Source: Symbiodinium natans (Eukaryota > Sar > Dinophyceae > Suessiales > Symbiodiniaceae). Taken from it: a DNA stretch of 64,000 nucleotides. The first letter of the stretch is position 1. Every line of letters starts with the position of its first letter. This document shows positions 1 to 11,029 of this stretch, one piece after another. The translations under genes were made by a program, and so were the position numbers. The stretch spans positions 186,001 to 250,000 of the forward strand of contig CAJNDS010002428.1 in the NCBI GenBank assembly GCA_905221605.1, read 5' to 3'. The notes beneath the pieces were generated by a model that saw only the letters and a program-made list of their open reading frames with translations, had not been told where the DNA came from and did no database searches.

Positions 1-126
1 TGGAGTCTGGAGTTCGGGACCCGGGTACTCCAGAATTTTTCTGGAAATCTGGAGTCTGGAGTCCCCCCCCCCTCCCAAAACCCCCTTCCCGAGGCCAAAT
101 GTGTGGATCATGGGGGGGGGGCGAGC
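1..126. other. low-complexity lead-in
   Basis: This is a short block with a repeated word (ctggagtctggagt) followed by C and G runs. No gene is visible. Confidence 0.4.
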
Positions 127-175
127 ATATATATATATATATATATATATTGTGTAAATAAATCAATATATATAT

Positions 176-206
<31 letters not shown>

Positions 207-209
207 TGA
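127..209. repeat. (TA)n microsatellite at left edge of composite element A
   Basis: Alternating TA and TATG runs lead straight into the sequence gagagacctttagggtc. The same junction occurs at 9714-9740, and an inverted, diverged version lies next to the TA run at 17462-17570. The microsatellite therefore seems to belong to the edge of the composite repeated unit. Confidence 0.7.
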
Positions 210-274
210 GAGACCTTTAGGGTCTATTTGGTGATGCCCTCTCTAGCAGCCTAATTCAGTCTTCGAGGGTTTCC

Positions 275-1495
275 CGGGACCCCTTAAATTTTAGAATTTT
301 GAAAAATTCTAGAATTTTAGAATTTTAGATTTCTAAAATTCTAAAATTCTAGAATTTTTTGAAAGGCCGAAATTCTAGAATTTTAGAAATCTAGAATTCT
401 AAAATTCTAAAATTCTAGAATTTTTTGAAAGGCCGAAATTCGAGAATTTTTGAATTTTAGAAGTCTAAAATTCTAAAATTCTAGAATTTTTCAAAATTCT
501 AAAATTTAAGGGGTCCCGGGAAACCTGAAAGACCGTAATTCTAAAATTCTAAAATTCTAGTTCTTTTTGAAAGGCCGAAATTCTAGAATTTTAGAATTTT
601 GGGTCTTTCAGGTTTCCCGAGACCCCTTAAATTTTAGAATTTTGGAAAATTCTAGAATTTTAGAATTTTGGATTTCTAAAATTCTAAAATTGTAGAATTT
701 TCTGAAAGGCCGAAATTCCAGAATTTTAGAAATCTAGAATTCCAAAATTCTAAAATTCTAGAATTTTTTGGAAGGCCGAAATTCTAGAATTTCAGAAATC
801 TAGAATTCTAAAATTCTAAAATTCTAGAATTTTTTGAAAGGCCGAAATTCGAGAATTTTTGAATTTTAGAAGTCTAAAATTCTAAAATTCTAGAATTTTT
901 CAAAATTCTAAAATTTAAGGGGTCCCGGGAAACCTGAAAGACCGTAATTCTAAAATTCTAAAATTCTAGTTCTTTTTGAAAGGCCGAAATTCTAGAATTT
1001 TAGAATTTTGGGTCTTTCAGGTTTCCCGAGACCCCTTAAATTTTAAAATTCTAGAATTTTTGAAAGGCCGAAATTCTAGAATTTTATAAATCTAGAATTC
1101 TAAATTCTAAAACTCTAGAATTTTTTTGAAAGGCCGAAATTCTCGAATTTTAGAATTTTAGAATTCCAAAATTCTAAAATTCTAGAATTTTTCAAAATTC
1201 TAAAATTTAAGGGGTCCCGGGAAACCTGAAAGACCATAATTCTAAAATTCGAAAATTCTAGTTCTTTTTGAAAGGCCGAAATTCTAGAATTTTAGAATTT
1301 TGGGTCTTTCAGGTTTCCCGGGACCCTGAAATTTTAGAATTTTTAAAAAACTCTAGAATTTTAGAAATCTAGAATTCTAAAATTCTAAAATTCTAGAATT
1401 TTTTGAAAGGCCGAAATTCTAGAATTCCAAAATTCTAAAATTCTAGAATTTTTTCAAAATTCTAAAATTTAAGGGGTCCCGGGAAACCTGAAAGA
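275..1495. repeat. AT-rich palindromic satellite (TTCTAGAATTTT family)
   Basis: Units built from ttctaaaattctagaatttt and gaaaggccgaaattctag repeat in direct and inverted orientation. Interspersed are the complementary blocks gggtctttcaggtttcccgg and its inverse ending in cctgaaagacc. The same satellite occurs at 9785-10818 and 13026-13825. It has no coding potential. Confidence 0.9.
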
Positions 1496-1497
1496 CA

Positions 1498-1612
1498 ATA
1501 TTTGGTACTGTTGAAACGCCTTGTTTTACAGGGAAGCAGGACGGTTCAACAGTACCAAATTTTCAGAGACAACCTCTAAGAAAGTTTGGTACTGTTGAAC
1601 CGCCGTGTTTTA
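1498..1612. repeat. hairpin with TTTGGTACTGTTGAA arms
   Basis: The word tttggtactgttgaa appears, followed about 25 nt later by its reverse complement ttcaacagtaccaaa. A third direct copy with gccgtgttttaaaagaaaac follows. The same structure is present in copy B at 13832-13945. It marks the satellite/retroelement boundary in both copies. Confidence 0.7.
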
Positions 1613-1910
1613 AAAGAAAACAGGGTGGACCCGGCCTCGTAATTGAGTATTGGGGGGAGGCCCGGTCTCGTGATTTAGTGGGGGAGGCCCGGCCTCATAA
1701 TTTAGCATTGGCCGGCCTCGTAATTTAGTATTGGGGTGAGGCCACACCTCGTAATTTAGTATTGGGGGGAGGCCCCACCATCCCCAAACCCAAATCCCCA
1801 AACACCAAGCCCTCCACATCCCCAACCCTGAACCCCGCGCCCTCCAGACCCCCAGCCCCCCAAACCCCACCCCTTAACCCCGAGCTTAACCCTCAACTTT
1901 TGTCTCAGAG

Positions 1911-1982
1911 TACAGTGGCGTGGTGGTAAGTGCACAGCCTCACATCCTGTTCTGGGAGAACTCTGCGTTCGAGATCTGAATG
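1911..1982 (+). promoter_or_regulatory. tRNA-like segment with A-box and B-box words
   Basis: tggcgtggtgg at 1916 resembles a pol III A box, and gcgttcgagatc at 1965 resembles a B box, about 49 nt apart as in tRNA genes. I could not fold a full cloverleaf, so I do not call a tRNA. It lies just before the retroelement coding region in both copies. A tRNA-derived promoter or a primer-binding relic would both fit. Confidence 0.35.
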
Positions 1983-1993
1983 GGTGTCCGTGT

Positions 1994-3700
1994 TTGGAAA
2001 AGGATGTGGCCCTCAAGATCATAGATGAAATGGATTGGTGCTCACCTAAGCAAGTGTTGCGGGTGGCCCGAATGGTTCAAGGGTGTCCGAATACGGACGA
2101 TGAAGTGGCCGTGAAAGCGTCGTTGCAAAGCGCAGCGCGGACAGCGTCAGCGAACGAAGAGGAGTTCGTCCAGGCTTGTTGGTGATTCCTTCGGTGGTGC
2201 TATGGGGAGGTACCAGAACATATGCTGATGGAGCTGTTGCCACGCGGTGATATTGCTGCGTTGCCTTTCAACCGTCATAAACGGCGACGGGTGGCACGAG
2301 CAAAAAAGGGTGGTTGTTCACCTGTTTTCAGGCCAACAAAAATGGCATTTTCCAGTCGAGAGGTGGAGGTACTGGAGTTGGATTTGAAGAAAGGCGGTGA
2401 CCTACACAATCCAAGCGTCTGGAAGTATCTTTTGCATCTGGCGGCTGAAGGAAAGGTCGTGGCTGTTATTGGAGGACCGCCATGCAGGACAGTGTCAAGG
2501 TTGAGGGGTGAAGACGGAGGTCCACCTGTACTACGCCGACGCTGTGGGCCTGAACGTTTTGGTTTAAAGAGTCTTTCCTGGTCACATCAAGAAGTGGCGC
2601 AAAAAGATGGTGTATTATTTCTGAAGATGCTTTTCCTCTCTGACGTGGCGGTGCATTCAAGATGTGGACTCGCTGGTGTCATCAATGGGAGCTCTGTCTT
2701 CTTTGGTATGGAGAGTCCTGGGGACCCTGAGCTCATAGGGAAGGATTTCTCTCAGAATGACAAGCCGGTCTTGAGTGCTGAGGATCTTGTGGATGGTTCT
2801 CAGGAAGGGATCTCAAGTCCCACCTTCTGGAGTTGGCCGGAGGTGAAATGTTTTCGCCAGCGTTATGGAATGTACGCTGCGCACTTTGATCAAGGAGCGT
2901 TGGGACATGCTCTGGTGAAACCTACGACTTTCCTGGTGTCTGATGGAGAACTGTGGGAATCGTTGGAACAAGTTCGAGTGGTTGTTCCGTGGTCAGCAGT
3001 ATTCGCTTCCGCCTTGGAAGAACGTGTTGGCCAATCCTCCGTGGGCGTTTGGATTGGTAAAAAGAATACGCAACAGGTTGGCACAATGGTTGCATGAGAG
3101 CGATGCTGAGCGGGAAACCAGCTTATCAAAAGTGAGGAAACGAAAGGAATATTGCGGAGGTTAACGGCTGATGAGCGGGGCTTTCGTGATCATTGCCTAA
3201 GGGGGCATATTCCTTTTCGACGCGACTGTCAGGTTTGTGTGTCGGCTGCTGGCAAGGAACGTCGTCATTTACGACGCAAACATGGTGATGGTTACACTTT
3301 GTCTTTGGATTTGGCAGGTCCTTACAAGTGTTCAAAGGATGCTCACCAGCAAAAGCCGCGCCATGCCGTGATTGGTGTCTATGATCTTCCCGCAGTTCAA
3401 GCTCAGGTGCTCAGCCTCATCCGCGGTGGAGTGTTCAAATCCTTCGGGGCGGCTCCTGTCTGTGGCTCCTTCTCGATCGCTGTGCGGCCTGCGTGGCGCT
3501 CCTCTGAACGACCATCTGGCTTACCTGGGCTTGGAGCCGAAGCGTTCGCAAAGGTACAGACTGCAAACAACCAAAATCGCTGGGTTGGGACTGCTCTCGC
3601 AGTTTGAAGAGCTTGGACCGGGTCGGGCTTTTTTGGGTCGAAAACCCCGACGGCTCGTTCTTTTGGAAGATGCCTAGGTGGGTTGAGCGTTTTGGTCCTC
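1994..3700 (+). pseudogene. copia-type retroelement polyprotein remnant with methylase-like motif, copy A
   Basis: Three frames cover what is one frame in copy B (14356-15657). A TGA at about 2183 (tggtgattcc, against tggcgattcc in copy B), small indels near 2306-2350 and an 11-bp deletion near 3042 break it. Recognisable parts are a GGPPCRTVSRLR motif (as in motif IV of C5-cytosine methylases), FFGMESPGDP, and further on the HCCC-type zinc region followed by LSLDLAGPYK, the start of an integrase core. Copy A reads a little further into the integrase (GPYK...VIGVYDLP) than copy B before coding similarity is lost. No reverse transcriptase is present, so this is a non-autonomous or truncated copy. 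Confidence 0.75.
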
Positions 3701-4199
3701 CAAGCAACGTTGAGTGCTATCGCTTTGACCTCTGCACATATGGCACTCGCTGGCGTAAGCGGTCTAGGATCGCCACCAACACCTGTCTAGCTGGGCGTCG
3801 CCAGTTCTGCACGTGTGGAGGTAAGCCTCATTTGCGGTTGGCAGGTCGTTCCGCTCTTCACGGCCTGTCCTGGACCCGTGTCGCTCAGACGTGCCCTCGT
3901 GCGTTGTGCTGCGCTCTTGCTCAAGCCATAAGCATCAAGACCGGATGGCTTGCTTCGAACAGTCAGGCCTCTTTCCAGTCCGCCCGCTGCGGAGCTTGCA
4001 GGCTTCCAGGTGAAGCTACTCAACCAGGGCCTCGACGCCTCCTCCCCTTTTGGGTTAGGCCCCGTACCCTCTTTCGGTTTAGGCCCCGAACCTCGAGGGA
4101 TGGGGTAGTGCCGCTTCCCTGCAGCGCCGTTGGTGGGCTCACGACCTCAAGCCTTCTCGAACCTTTCGGTCTTCTCCCTACTCGGTTTAGGCCCTGCAT

Positions 4200-4460
4200 C
4201 CCCTTTCGGTTATTTAACTTATGTGGCTTATTCAAATTATTGACATTACAAAATTTAAATGTTTGAGGGACGCCAAATACTTAAATTACTTAGTTTTTTT
4301 TAAAATTCGAGGAATTAAAAAACTAAACAATTCACATAATTTACATAATTTGAAAAATTAGACAATTTAAATACTTCAAATGATTTAAATAATGTAAATT
4401 ATTTCAGTAATTCAAATAATTTAAATAATTTTCATAATGTAAATAATTTAAGTCGTGGAA
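4200..4460. repeat. AT-rich AATTTAAATAATT tract
   Basis: Degenerate repeats of attcaaataatttaaataa type follow the retroelement coding remnant. An equivalent tract lies at 16545-16780 in copy B. It forms part of the composite unit. Confidence 0.7.
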
Positions 4461-4590
4461 GGGCTCGTAGTTGAGTGTCGGGGGGAGGCCAGGCCTCGTA
4501 ATTAGTATTGTGGGGAGGCCCGGTCTCGCAATTTAGTATTGGGGCCTCGCAATTTAGTATTGGGGGGAGGCCCGCATCTTCCCACCACGC
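4460..4590. repeat. GC-rich GGCCTCGTAATTTAGTATTG repeats
   Basis: Tandem units of about 30 bp (ggggaggcccggcctcgtaa type) also occur before the coding part at 1630-1780 and in copy B at 13955-14105 and 16790-16925. Their position on both sides of the coding region makes them LTR candidates. Confidence 0.6.
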
Positions 4591-5310
4591 CTCGCAGACG
4601 CACTACACCCCGAACCCTAAACCCCTAAACCCCTAAATCCTAAACCCCTCAAAGCCTAAACCCCTAAACCTCTAACCCTAAACCCAGCTCCCTACAAGAG
4701 CCCTAGAAGCCGAAACCTCAATGCCCAGAACTTCCAGAAGCTCTTCTCCATAAGAGGTCTGAAAAAACAATTGCAGAGGTACCCCAACCCCTCCGTGTGG
4801 ACCCGGATTTGGACAACCCCTTGAGTTGGGTTCTAAGGGAAGGGACTGCGGGCGTTGGATAGGTTGGGGGATGAGCCTACAAACCCAACTACCTCTACCA
4901 TTAGAGGGTCAGAAGCAAAAAAAGACTGAATCAAAGCCCAACTCACCTTTATCAACACAGGTAGACAGAGGGCCGTAATTACCTCGTGGTGCTTGGTACT
5001 GGTAGGTCAGAACTGATGGTTCAGTCCCGCTGAAATGGGGGTGGAAACGAGTTCCCAGAAGTCATACCAAACAGGGTTTTACGGTTGCGGGGTCTATTTT
5101 TCGGGGTTTTAGGGTGTTTGGGGATAGCAAGAAGGAGACATGAGCCCTCGAGCTAGCTAGATACTGGTAGGTTAGATGGCCCCTTTAAAGTACAACGTAC
5201 GTAGGCCTAACCACTAACCCTACTATTGCTTAAGAACCCCCCACAAAAATCTAAAGTGACAATCCCTATCATGACCTCATAAGGAAGAATTTTTACCCTA
5301 AACCCTAAGC
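4591..5310. other. no gene seen; degenerate telomere-like words
   Basis: Scattered CCCTAAA and CCCCTAAA words and unique sequence. I see no exon-like stretch with splice-like ends. Confidence 0.4.
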
Positions 5311-5315
5311 AAATA

Positions 5316-5430
5316 GTGGAGCCCTGGCCAAGGTGCAGCATCTGCGGTAGCAACGAGCTCGTGGGCCCGCGCGCTTTCGGTGCACTCACTGCCTGGACTA
5401 CAACGTTTGCCTGGGCCTTGGAACTTTTCA
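5316..5430 (+). pseudogene. ZZ-type zinc finger exon with a frame break
   Basis: One frame reads RCSICGSNELVGPR and the next reads FRCTHCLDYNVCL. Together they look like a ZZ zinc finger (CxxC, then GxRFRCxxCxDYxxC). The frame changes within gcgcgc at about 5369-5374, so either one base is extra or missing there, or the copy is broken. The last cysteine of the domain would have to be in a following exon; a GC dinucleotide after ctgg could be the donor. ZZ domains bind short peptides in ubiquitin ligases and adaptors. The host gene is not identifiable. Confidence 0.45.
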
Positions 5431-5597
5431 TGGCCGGTTCTGTAGTCTATGGTCCTGTTGTATCGGGGTGCCAAAAAATATACAGACACCCGGACAGGGG
5501 CCCTAGTTTAGGGAATCTTCCCGACGGTTGAAAGTTCGGGGCTATTGGGGTTTTGAGGGTTTGGTGCCAAGCGCGTTCAAAACTAGGACATAATCCC

Positions 5598-5652
5598 CTT
5601 AAAGCCAAAAAGGGCACCCTTTTTATTCCTAGGTTACTCCTGGGTCTAGAGC
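5598..5652. repeat. dispersed short repeat ending ATTCCTAGGTTACTCCTGGG
   Basis: The block (aagccaaaaagggcaccc, then attcctaggttactcctggg) recurs at about 27595-27645 and 44405-44463, and in weaker form near 26165, 27190, 34760 and 40785. It is a small dispersed, probably MITE-derived family in intergenic and intronic DNA. Confidence 0.7.
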
Positions 5653-6614
5653 CCGTCATCCCGAGCTCCTGCGAGTTTCAAGTTGATGCTTGCCAGCATG
5701 TTAACATTTTACCATGGCCCTAGGCCAGGAACCTTAGGCGAGGGTTTAAGCCTTTCAGACCTCGAACCTCCATCTTCGCCTCAAAGACGTCCAGCAAGAG
5801 TGGATGCCTTGGTTCACCCTAGATCCATCAAGCTCGTTAAGCTCGGACCCCCAAAACTTAGACAAAGCATTAACCGTGAAAAGCCGTGAGCCCGAACCCT
5901 CGGTTTCTCACGAGGTCAGAAGTGCGAGCCAAAGCTGGCTGCAGAGCACCCGGAAGGCACGAACTGAAGCATTGATGCAGGGGCTGGGCTTGCAGGTGTG
6001 AGGGGTTTCTTCACGCGGGGGTAGTGGGGCTTGGGGTTTTCCTGATCATAAGAGAACTGACAATGCCGACCACTCAGAAGGCTTCCTTCAGCCCAGCAGC
6101 GGCGAATCAGACGTGGGTGAGGGGCGTTCCTGCATTGGCTGAGCTAAGAACCAAAAAGGAAAGGCCGGAACACGTCACCCTGCCACCACTTCCCCTCAGA
6201 AACTAAGGTTCGCTGTCAGGGCAAAACCCCCAAAATTAGCTTTCCCCAAACCTTCGGAATTTAGGGATTTGGAGGCAGATTGGTCGTAGTGATTGTAGGT
6301 GACAAGGGCACACCATCTGGGCTTATGTTGCAAACGCTCAGAAAACCTGAACTGTGCACCTGCCAGCCTCCAGCAGGTCACGTCTTCGAGGTGATTAAGG
6401 GAACCAAGGCCGCTGCTCACCGGTTCATGTCTATTCCGGTGCTTCGGTTTAGGGCTCAGAGAACTTACACGGTTTAGGTCGCACACCCGGAACCCTTAAA
6501 CCCGCTGAGACCTGAACCTTAAATAGTCACCGAGCCTTAAGGTATCCCTAAACCATGAGTCTTCATGCTTGGGGGGTTGCTTTACACCCCTTTTTGGTGT
6601 CCTAAGCTGTAAGG
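5653..6614. other. no confident gene
   Basis: Low in repeats with short open stretches (for example around 5930-6000 and 6060-6200), but no recognisable family and no convincing pair of splice sites. Confidence 0.3.
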
Positions 6615-6686
6615 CACATATGGCTGCGAGGCAAAAGTCCAGGGCACGTAACATGCCCCGGGCATTTCTTTGCGGCATGGCTGTTG
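6615..6686. repeat. 72-bp repeat abutting a telomere-like array (copy 1)
   Basis: A block starting cacatatggctgcgaggcaa and containing aacatgccccgg is nearly identical to 8466-8537. Both copies lie next to large CCCTAAA arrays, which suggests duplication together with the arrays. Confidence 0.75.
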
Positions 6687-6737
6687 GTCGTTCTCTTTGT
6701 CGCAGGCCCTCGAGCTGTCGTCGGGCCCCCCCTCCCC

Positions 6738-7061
6738 CCCTAAACCCTAAACCCTAAACCCTAAACCCTAAACCCTAACCCTAAACCCTAAACCCTAAAC
6801 CCTAAACCCTAAACCCTAAACCCTAAACCCTAAACCCTAAACCCTAAACCCTAAACCCTAAACCCTAAACCCTAAACCCTAAACCCTAAACCCTAAACCC
6901 TAAACCCTAAACCCTAACCATAAACCCTAAACCCTAAACCCTAAACCCTAAACCCTAAACCCTAAACCCTAAACCCTAAACCCTAAACCCTAAACCCTAA
7001 ACCCTAAACCCTAAACCCTAAACCCTAAACCCTAAACCCTAAACCCTAAACCCTAAACCCG
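6738..7061. repeat. (CCCTAAA)n interstitial telomere-like array
   Basis: About 46 nearly perfect copies of the plant-type telomere heptamer on the + strand with one or two variants. It is internal, with unique DNA on both sides, so it is not the chromosome end. Confidence 0.95.
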
Positions 7062-7419
7062 CCTGCCACCCCACTCTCTTGTCTTTTGGGGTAGGCGGGC
7101 GCTGGTCGAGCGCTCAGTGAGACCCTGCGAGGGAGCCCCAGGCGGGCGACCGAGCTGGCCTCCAGGCTGACCCTCCAGGCAGGCACAGGCCGAGTCAGCA
7201 GTTGTCACAATATTACCCCAAACCCGCAGCTGTCCGCACAAATCCCTGGCCCTGACCCTGCTCTCTGCCCTTACCCTAGCCCTGGCCCTGGCCCCTTGGT
7301 TTGGCCCTCCTGACCCTGGCTCCTGAACCTGGCTTTGGCGGCCCTCCAACCCTGGTGCGGGCCTGGTTTTGGCTCTGGCTGGGTCTGGCCCTGGTCCTGG
7401 CGTGTTCCAGTTTTCCCAC

Positions 7420-7830
7420 TGCTTTTTTGCGCCAAGCCAAGCTGTCCGCACACCAGTTTGTAGTTTGTGTCCTACCTCGCTTCCGTTTGCTGCAACTTTG
7501 TGCCTGGTCACGCACCTTCTAAAGGTCCCCAACCTGACCTGGCCCTGGCCCGGCACTCCACCTTACCCCCTTCGCGCCAAGCCAAGCTGTCCGCCACACC
7601 AGCTCTGTTTCCGTGGCGCTCTGCCCAACCCAAGCTGTTCACTGTGTGTTCTTCCCTGGCTTGAGCCCCTTCGCGCCAACCAAGCCTCGCTGCCTTTGTC
7701 TGTGCCTGGCCCATCATCCCCCCATAGCCCCTTCGCGCCAACCCAAGCTGTCTTCACGGACCCTGCCTCGTTTCCGTCTGCTGCAGCTTTGCGCCTGGTC
7801 CACGCATCTTGTGGAGGTCCCCAAAACGGG
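7420..7830. repeat. minisatellite with GCGCCAAGCCAAGCTGTCC word
   Basis: The word gcgccaagccaagctgtcc and close variants occur near 7428, 7571, 7670 and 7735. Between copies lies related text with cctcgcttccgtttgctgca. The unit is about 80-145 bp and degenerate. Open frames across it look like repeat translation, not a gene. Confidence 0.7.
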
Positions 7831-7965
7831 CGTGAGTGCTGACTCATGTGATGCTTTGTAAAAAAAATAAAAGGTCTTAACTCCTTGAGAGTTGTGAGTG
7901 GGCGGTCTTGGGGTGGGTAGGTCTGCAGACTACCGCGCGCTCCCACAGCGCGCTTCTGTTTGGCA

Positions 7966-8146
7966 CGCCCTAAACCCCCTAAACCCTAAACCCTAAACCC
8001 TAAACCCTAAACCCTAAACCCTAAACCCTAAACCCTAAACCCTAAACCCTAAACCCTAAACCCTAAACCCTAAACCCTAAACCCTAAACCCTAAACCCTA
8101 AACCCTAAACCCTAAACCTAAACCCTAAACCCTAAACCCTAAACCT
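7966..8146. repeat. (CCCTAAA)n interstitial array
   Basis: A near-perfect heptamer array of about 25 copies in C-rich orientation. Confidence 0.95.
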
Positions 8147-8465
8147 TCCCGCGACTTGCGGCACGCGTGGCTGCAGGCTGCATAGGCCTCGACCTTGAGA
8201 CAGAAGTCCGAACCCGAAAGCTGATCAGCGATTTTCAACCCTGAACCATGAAGCCTAAAAGCCCTAAACAACCCCCCCAAAACCCCCCAAAAATCCTAAA
8301 GCCCTGCACCATGAAGCCTTGAAGCCCTAAACAGCCCCTAAAACCTCCCGGTAAACCCTAAACCCTAAAGACCTGAACCCCAAAGCTGCCCCAACTTCGG
8401 ACCCACACACAAGAAGCCCTGAGCCGAAGAACACGCTGGCAGGTCTCAGCGACTGCTGGGGCGAG

Positions 8466-8537
8466 CACATATGGCTGCGAGGCAAAAGTCCAGGGCACGT
8501 AACATGCCCCGGCAATCTCTTTGCGGTATAGCTGTTG
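8466..8537. repeat. 72-bp repeat near a telomere-like array (copy 2)
   Basis: Near-identical to 6615-6686, with a few substitutions after aacatgcccc. Confidence 0.75.
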
Positions 8538-8710
8538 TAACCAAGGCCAACGACCTTCGGGCCGCATCTAGGGGGCGGTGGGAGGGGAGGCACCCTTGTC
8601 GAGGCGGGGGCCACAAAGTGGCTGTCCCCCAAATCCCAAGCTTTCAACTTCAACTTCAACCCTCCCCTTTACCCTCAACCCAAACTTCTTCACCCTAAAA
8701 AAAACCCTGG

Positions 8711-8785
8711 GCAAACGAAGAAGACGAGGACGAGCTCCCAGACTACGAAGAGGATGACCCCGAGCTCGTGGCGCCCTCAAAGTTT
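8711..8785 (+). CDS. candidate acidic micro-exon
   Basis: The frame reads ANEEDEDELPDYEEDD, an acidic stretch reminiscent of the N-terminus of UAP56/DDX39 helicases (LLDYEED), but that is too little to assign a function. Possible ends are AAG before 8721 and a GA donor after GAAGAG near 8752. Composition is codon-like, unlike the surrounding repeats. Confidence 0.3.
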
Positions 8786-9048
8786 TGGCTCCAGGGGCCG
8801 GCGCATGCACGGAAGGAGGGAGGGAAGATGATGGCGACAACAATCACAGACAACCCAAAAAGTAACCAAGAACGAAAGTAGCCATAGAAGCAAGACTGGC
8901 AAATGTTAGCAACAACCATAATGGTATCCAAAAGGCATCAGAATGGTATCAATGGTTTCAAAAAGAAGACGACTCATCAAGAACATGCAACTGCCAGTCA
9001 ATGTAGTGGTATCCGCTTGAAGAAATAATGCCTCGAACTTACGCCCAG

Positions 9049-9102
9049 GCCGACGCCGAATCTGAAGCGCATCGGGCAAACCACCGCCCAGCGCTGAGCA
9101 AG
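9049..9102 (+). CDS. candidate micro-exon of unknown gene
   Basis: Between CAG and AAG|GG the frame reads ADAESEAHRANHRPALSK. It may belong with the next exon at 9260. Function unknown. Confidence 0.3.
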
Positions 9103-9259
9103 GGGGCTCTGGGTTTAGGTTTAGGAGTTGATGTGTGCATGATAAGGGTGTTGGCGTGTTTGGGTAGGTAGCAGACCCCCTTGGTTCTCTTCAGCTCTTT
9201 TACTCCACACCCTAAACCTTTTCAAGCCCTAACCCCCCCCCCCCCCCCACCTCCACAAG

Positions 9260-9319
9260 CGGTCCGCAGAGGACTTGGAGGTCTTGCTGCGGTGCCCAAC
9301 CTCCTCTTCTTGGGTCCAG
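9260..9319 (+). CDS. micro-exon of unknown gene
   Basis: Acceptor ccacaag, 20 codons (RSAEDLEVLLRCPTSSSWVQ), donor GC after cag. Length, phase 0/0 and splice signals match the well-supported exons downstream. The protein is not recognised. The composite element at 9.7-17.6 kb starts 400 bp later and may sit in the next intron. Confidence 0.5.
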
Positions 9320-9784
9320 GCGCCAGCTAAGGGCTTTGGTCACGTGTGGAGGATTTATTCCTTGTAAGGGTAATCTAGGACATCATCTTGACATCATCTT
9401 GTAATTTCTTACATCTCCTAATATTATTGCAACCTGGTTTTTTAAACTGTGTAACAGCAACAACCCATCCGAAGCAACCCGAAAGCCCTAAAACCCTGAA
9501 GCCCTGAAGCCCCTGCTTTGAAGGTTGATGGGAAGTTCTCAGCAGGGTCTAGGTTTAGTTAGGATAGCGTGTCACAAAATGATGCAACTGATGCTGCTGT
9601 GGCTTGGCGGTCCAATCCCCAGCCAAGGGCTTTGGACACAAAGGGAGAATTTGGATTTGGATTTGGATAGGGGTTAGGGCTTCGAGGATCTGGAAAAATT
9701 GGTTCGATGTAACATATATATATATATGTATGAGAGACCTTTAGGGTCTATTTGGTGATGCCCTCTCTAGCAGCCTAATTCAGT

Positions 9785-10818
9785 CTTCGAGGGTTTCCCG
9801 GGACCCCTTAAATTTTAGAATTTTTTAGATTTCTAAAATTCTAAAATTCTAGAATTTTTTGAAAGGCCGAAATGCTAGAATTTTAGAAATCTAGAATTCT
9901 AAAATTCTAGAATTTTTTGAAAGGCCGAAATTCTAGAAATTCAGAAATCTAGAATTCTAAAATTCTAAAATTCTAGAATTTTTTGAAAGGCCGACTTTCT
10001 AGAATTCTAATATTCTAAAATTCTAGAATTTTTTGAAAGGCCGAAATTCTCGAATTTTAGAATTTTAGAATTCCAAAATTCTAAAATCCTAGAATTTTTC
10101 AAAATTCTAAAATTTAAGGGGTCCCGGGAAACCTGAAAGACCATAACTCTAAAATTCGAAAATTCTAGTTCTTTTTGAAAGGCCGAAATTCTAGAATTTT
10201 AGAATGTTGGGTCTTTCAAAAATCCTAGAATTTTCGAAATCTAGAATTCTAACGTTTTAAAATTCTAGAATTTTTTGAAAGGCCGAAATTCTAGAATTGT
10301 AGAAATCTAGAATTGTAAAATTCTACAATTCTAGAATTTTTTGAAATTCTAAAATTTCAGGGGTCCCGGGAAACCTGAAAGACCGTAATTCTAAAATTCA
10401 AAAATTCAAGAATTTTTTGAAAGGCCGAAATTCTAGAATTTTAGAAATCGAGAATTCTAAAATTCTAAAATTCTAGAATTTTTGAAAGGCCGAAATTCTA
10501 GAATTTTATAAATCTAGAATTGTAAAATTCTACATTTCTAGAATTTTTTGAAAGGCCGAAATTCTCGAATTTTAGAATTTTGGAATTCCGAAATTCTAAA
10601 ATTCTAGAATTTTCAAAGTTCTAAAATTTAAGGGGTCCCGGGAAACCTGAAAGACCATAATTCCAAAATTCGAAAATTCTAGTTCTTTTTGAAAGGCCGA
10701 AATTCTAGAATTTTAGAATTTTGGGTCTTTCAGGTTTCCCGGGACCCCTTAAATTTTGGAATTTTGGAAAATTCTAGAATTTTAGAAATCTAGAATTGAA
10801 TTCTAAAATACTAGAATT
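9785..10818. repeat. AT-rich palindromic satellite, copy B left part
   Basis: Same family as 275-1495. It is cut by the TIR transposon starting at 10827 and resumes at 13026. Confidence 0.9.
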
Positions 10819-11029
10819 TTTTTATAGAGACCGGGACGCTGTGGGAGTGCACTTTTTTCTATTTGTTTAAAGATATTTCAAAAACACTCTCACAGCGCAG
10901 CCGTATTTTATATAAACAAAATCACGAGTCATGCACAAAATGCAGCATACAAGTGCGCCAACACAAAGCAGCGATGCGGTGTATGTCCTGTCCCCGTTTT
11001 CAAAATAAATGGGCCAACCTTATTGGAAT

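Larger units (their letters stand above)
208..4590 (+). mobile_element. composite retroelement unit, copy A (decayed)
   Basis: The order of parts matches the unit at 9714-17570: edge sequence, AT-rich satellite (275-1495), perfect-arm hairpin (about 1500-1560), GC-rich GGCCTCGTAATTTAGTATTG repeats (1630-1780), a C-rich leader (1780-1905), a tRNA-like segment (1911-1980), retroelement coding remnants (1994-3700), an AT-rich tract (4200-4460), and again the GGCCTCGTAATT repeats (4460-4580). The 3' end diverges from copy B after about 4580. The repeated GC-rich blocks before and after the coding part may be degenerate LTRs. I infer that the two copies come from one mobile or segmentally duplicated unit; exact ends and target duplications are not resolved. 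Confidence 0.7.

Noticed and set aside
6738-7061. Chromosome end
   Set aside because: Telomere-like arrays occur in both orientations throughout the window with unique DNA and genes on both sides, so they are interstitial.
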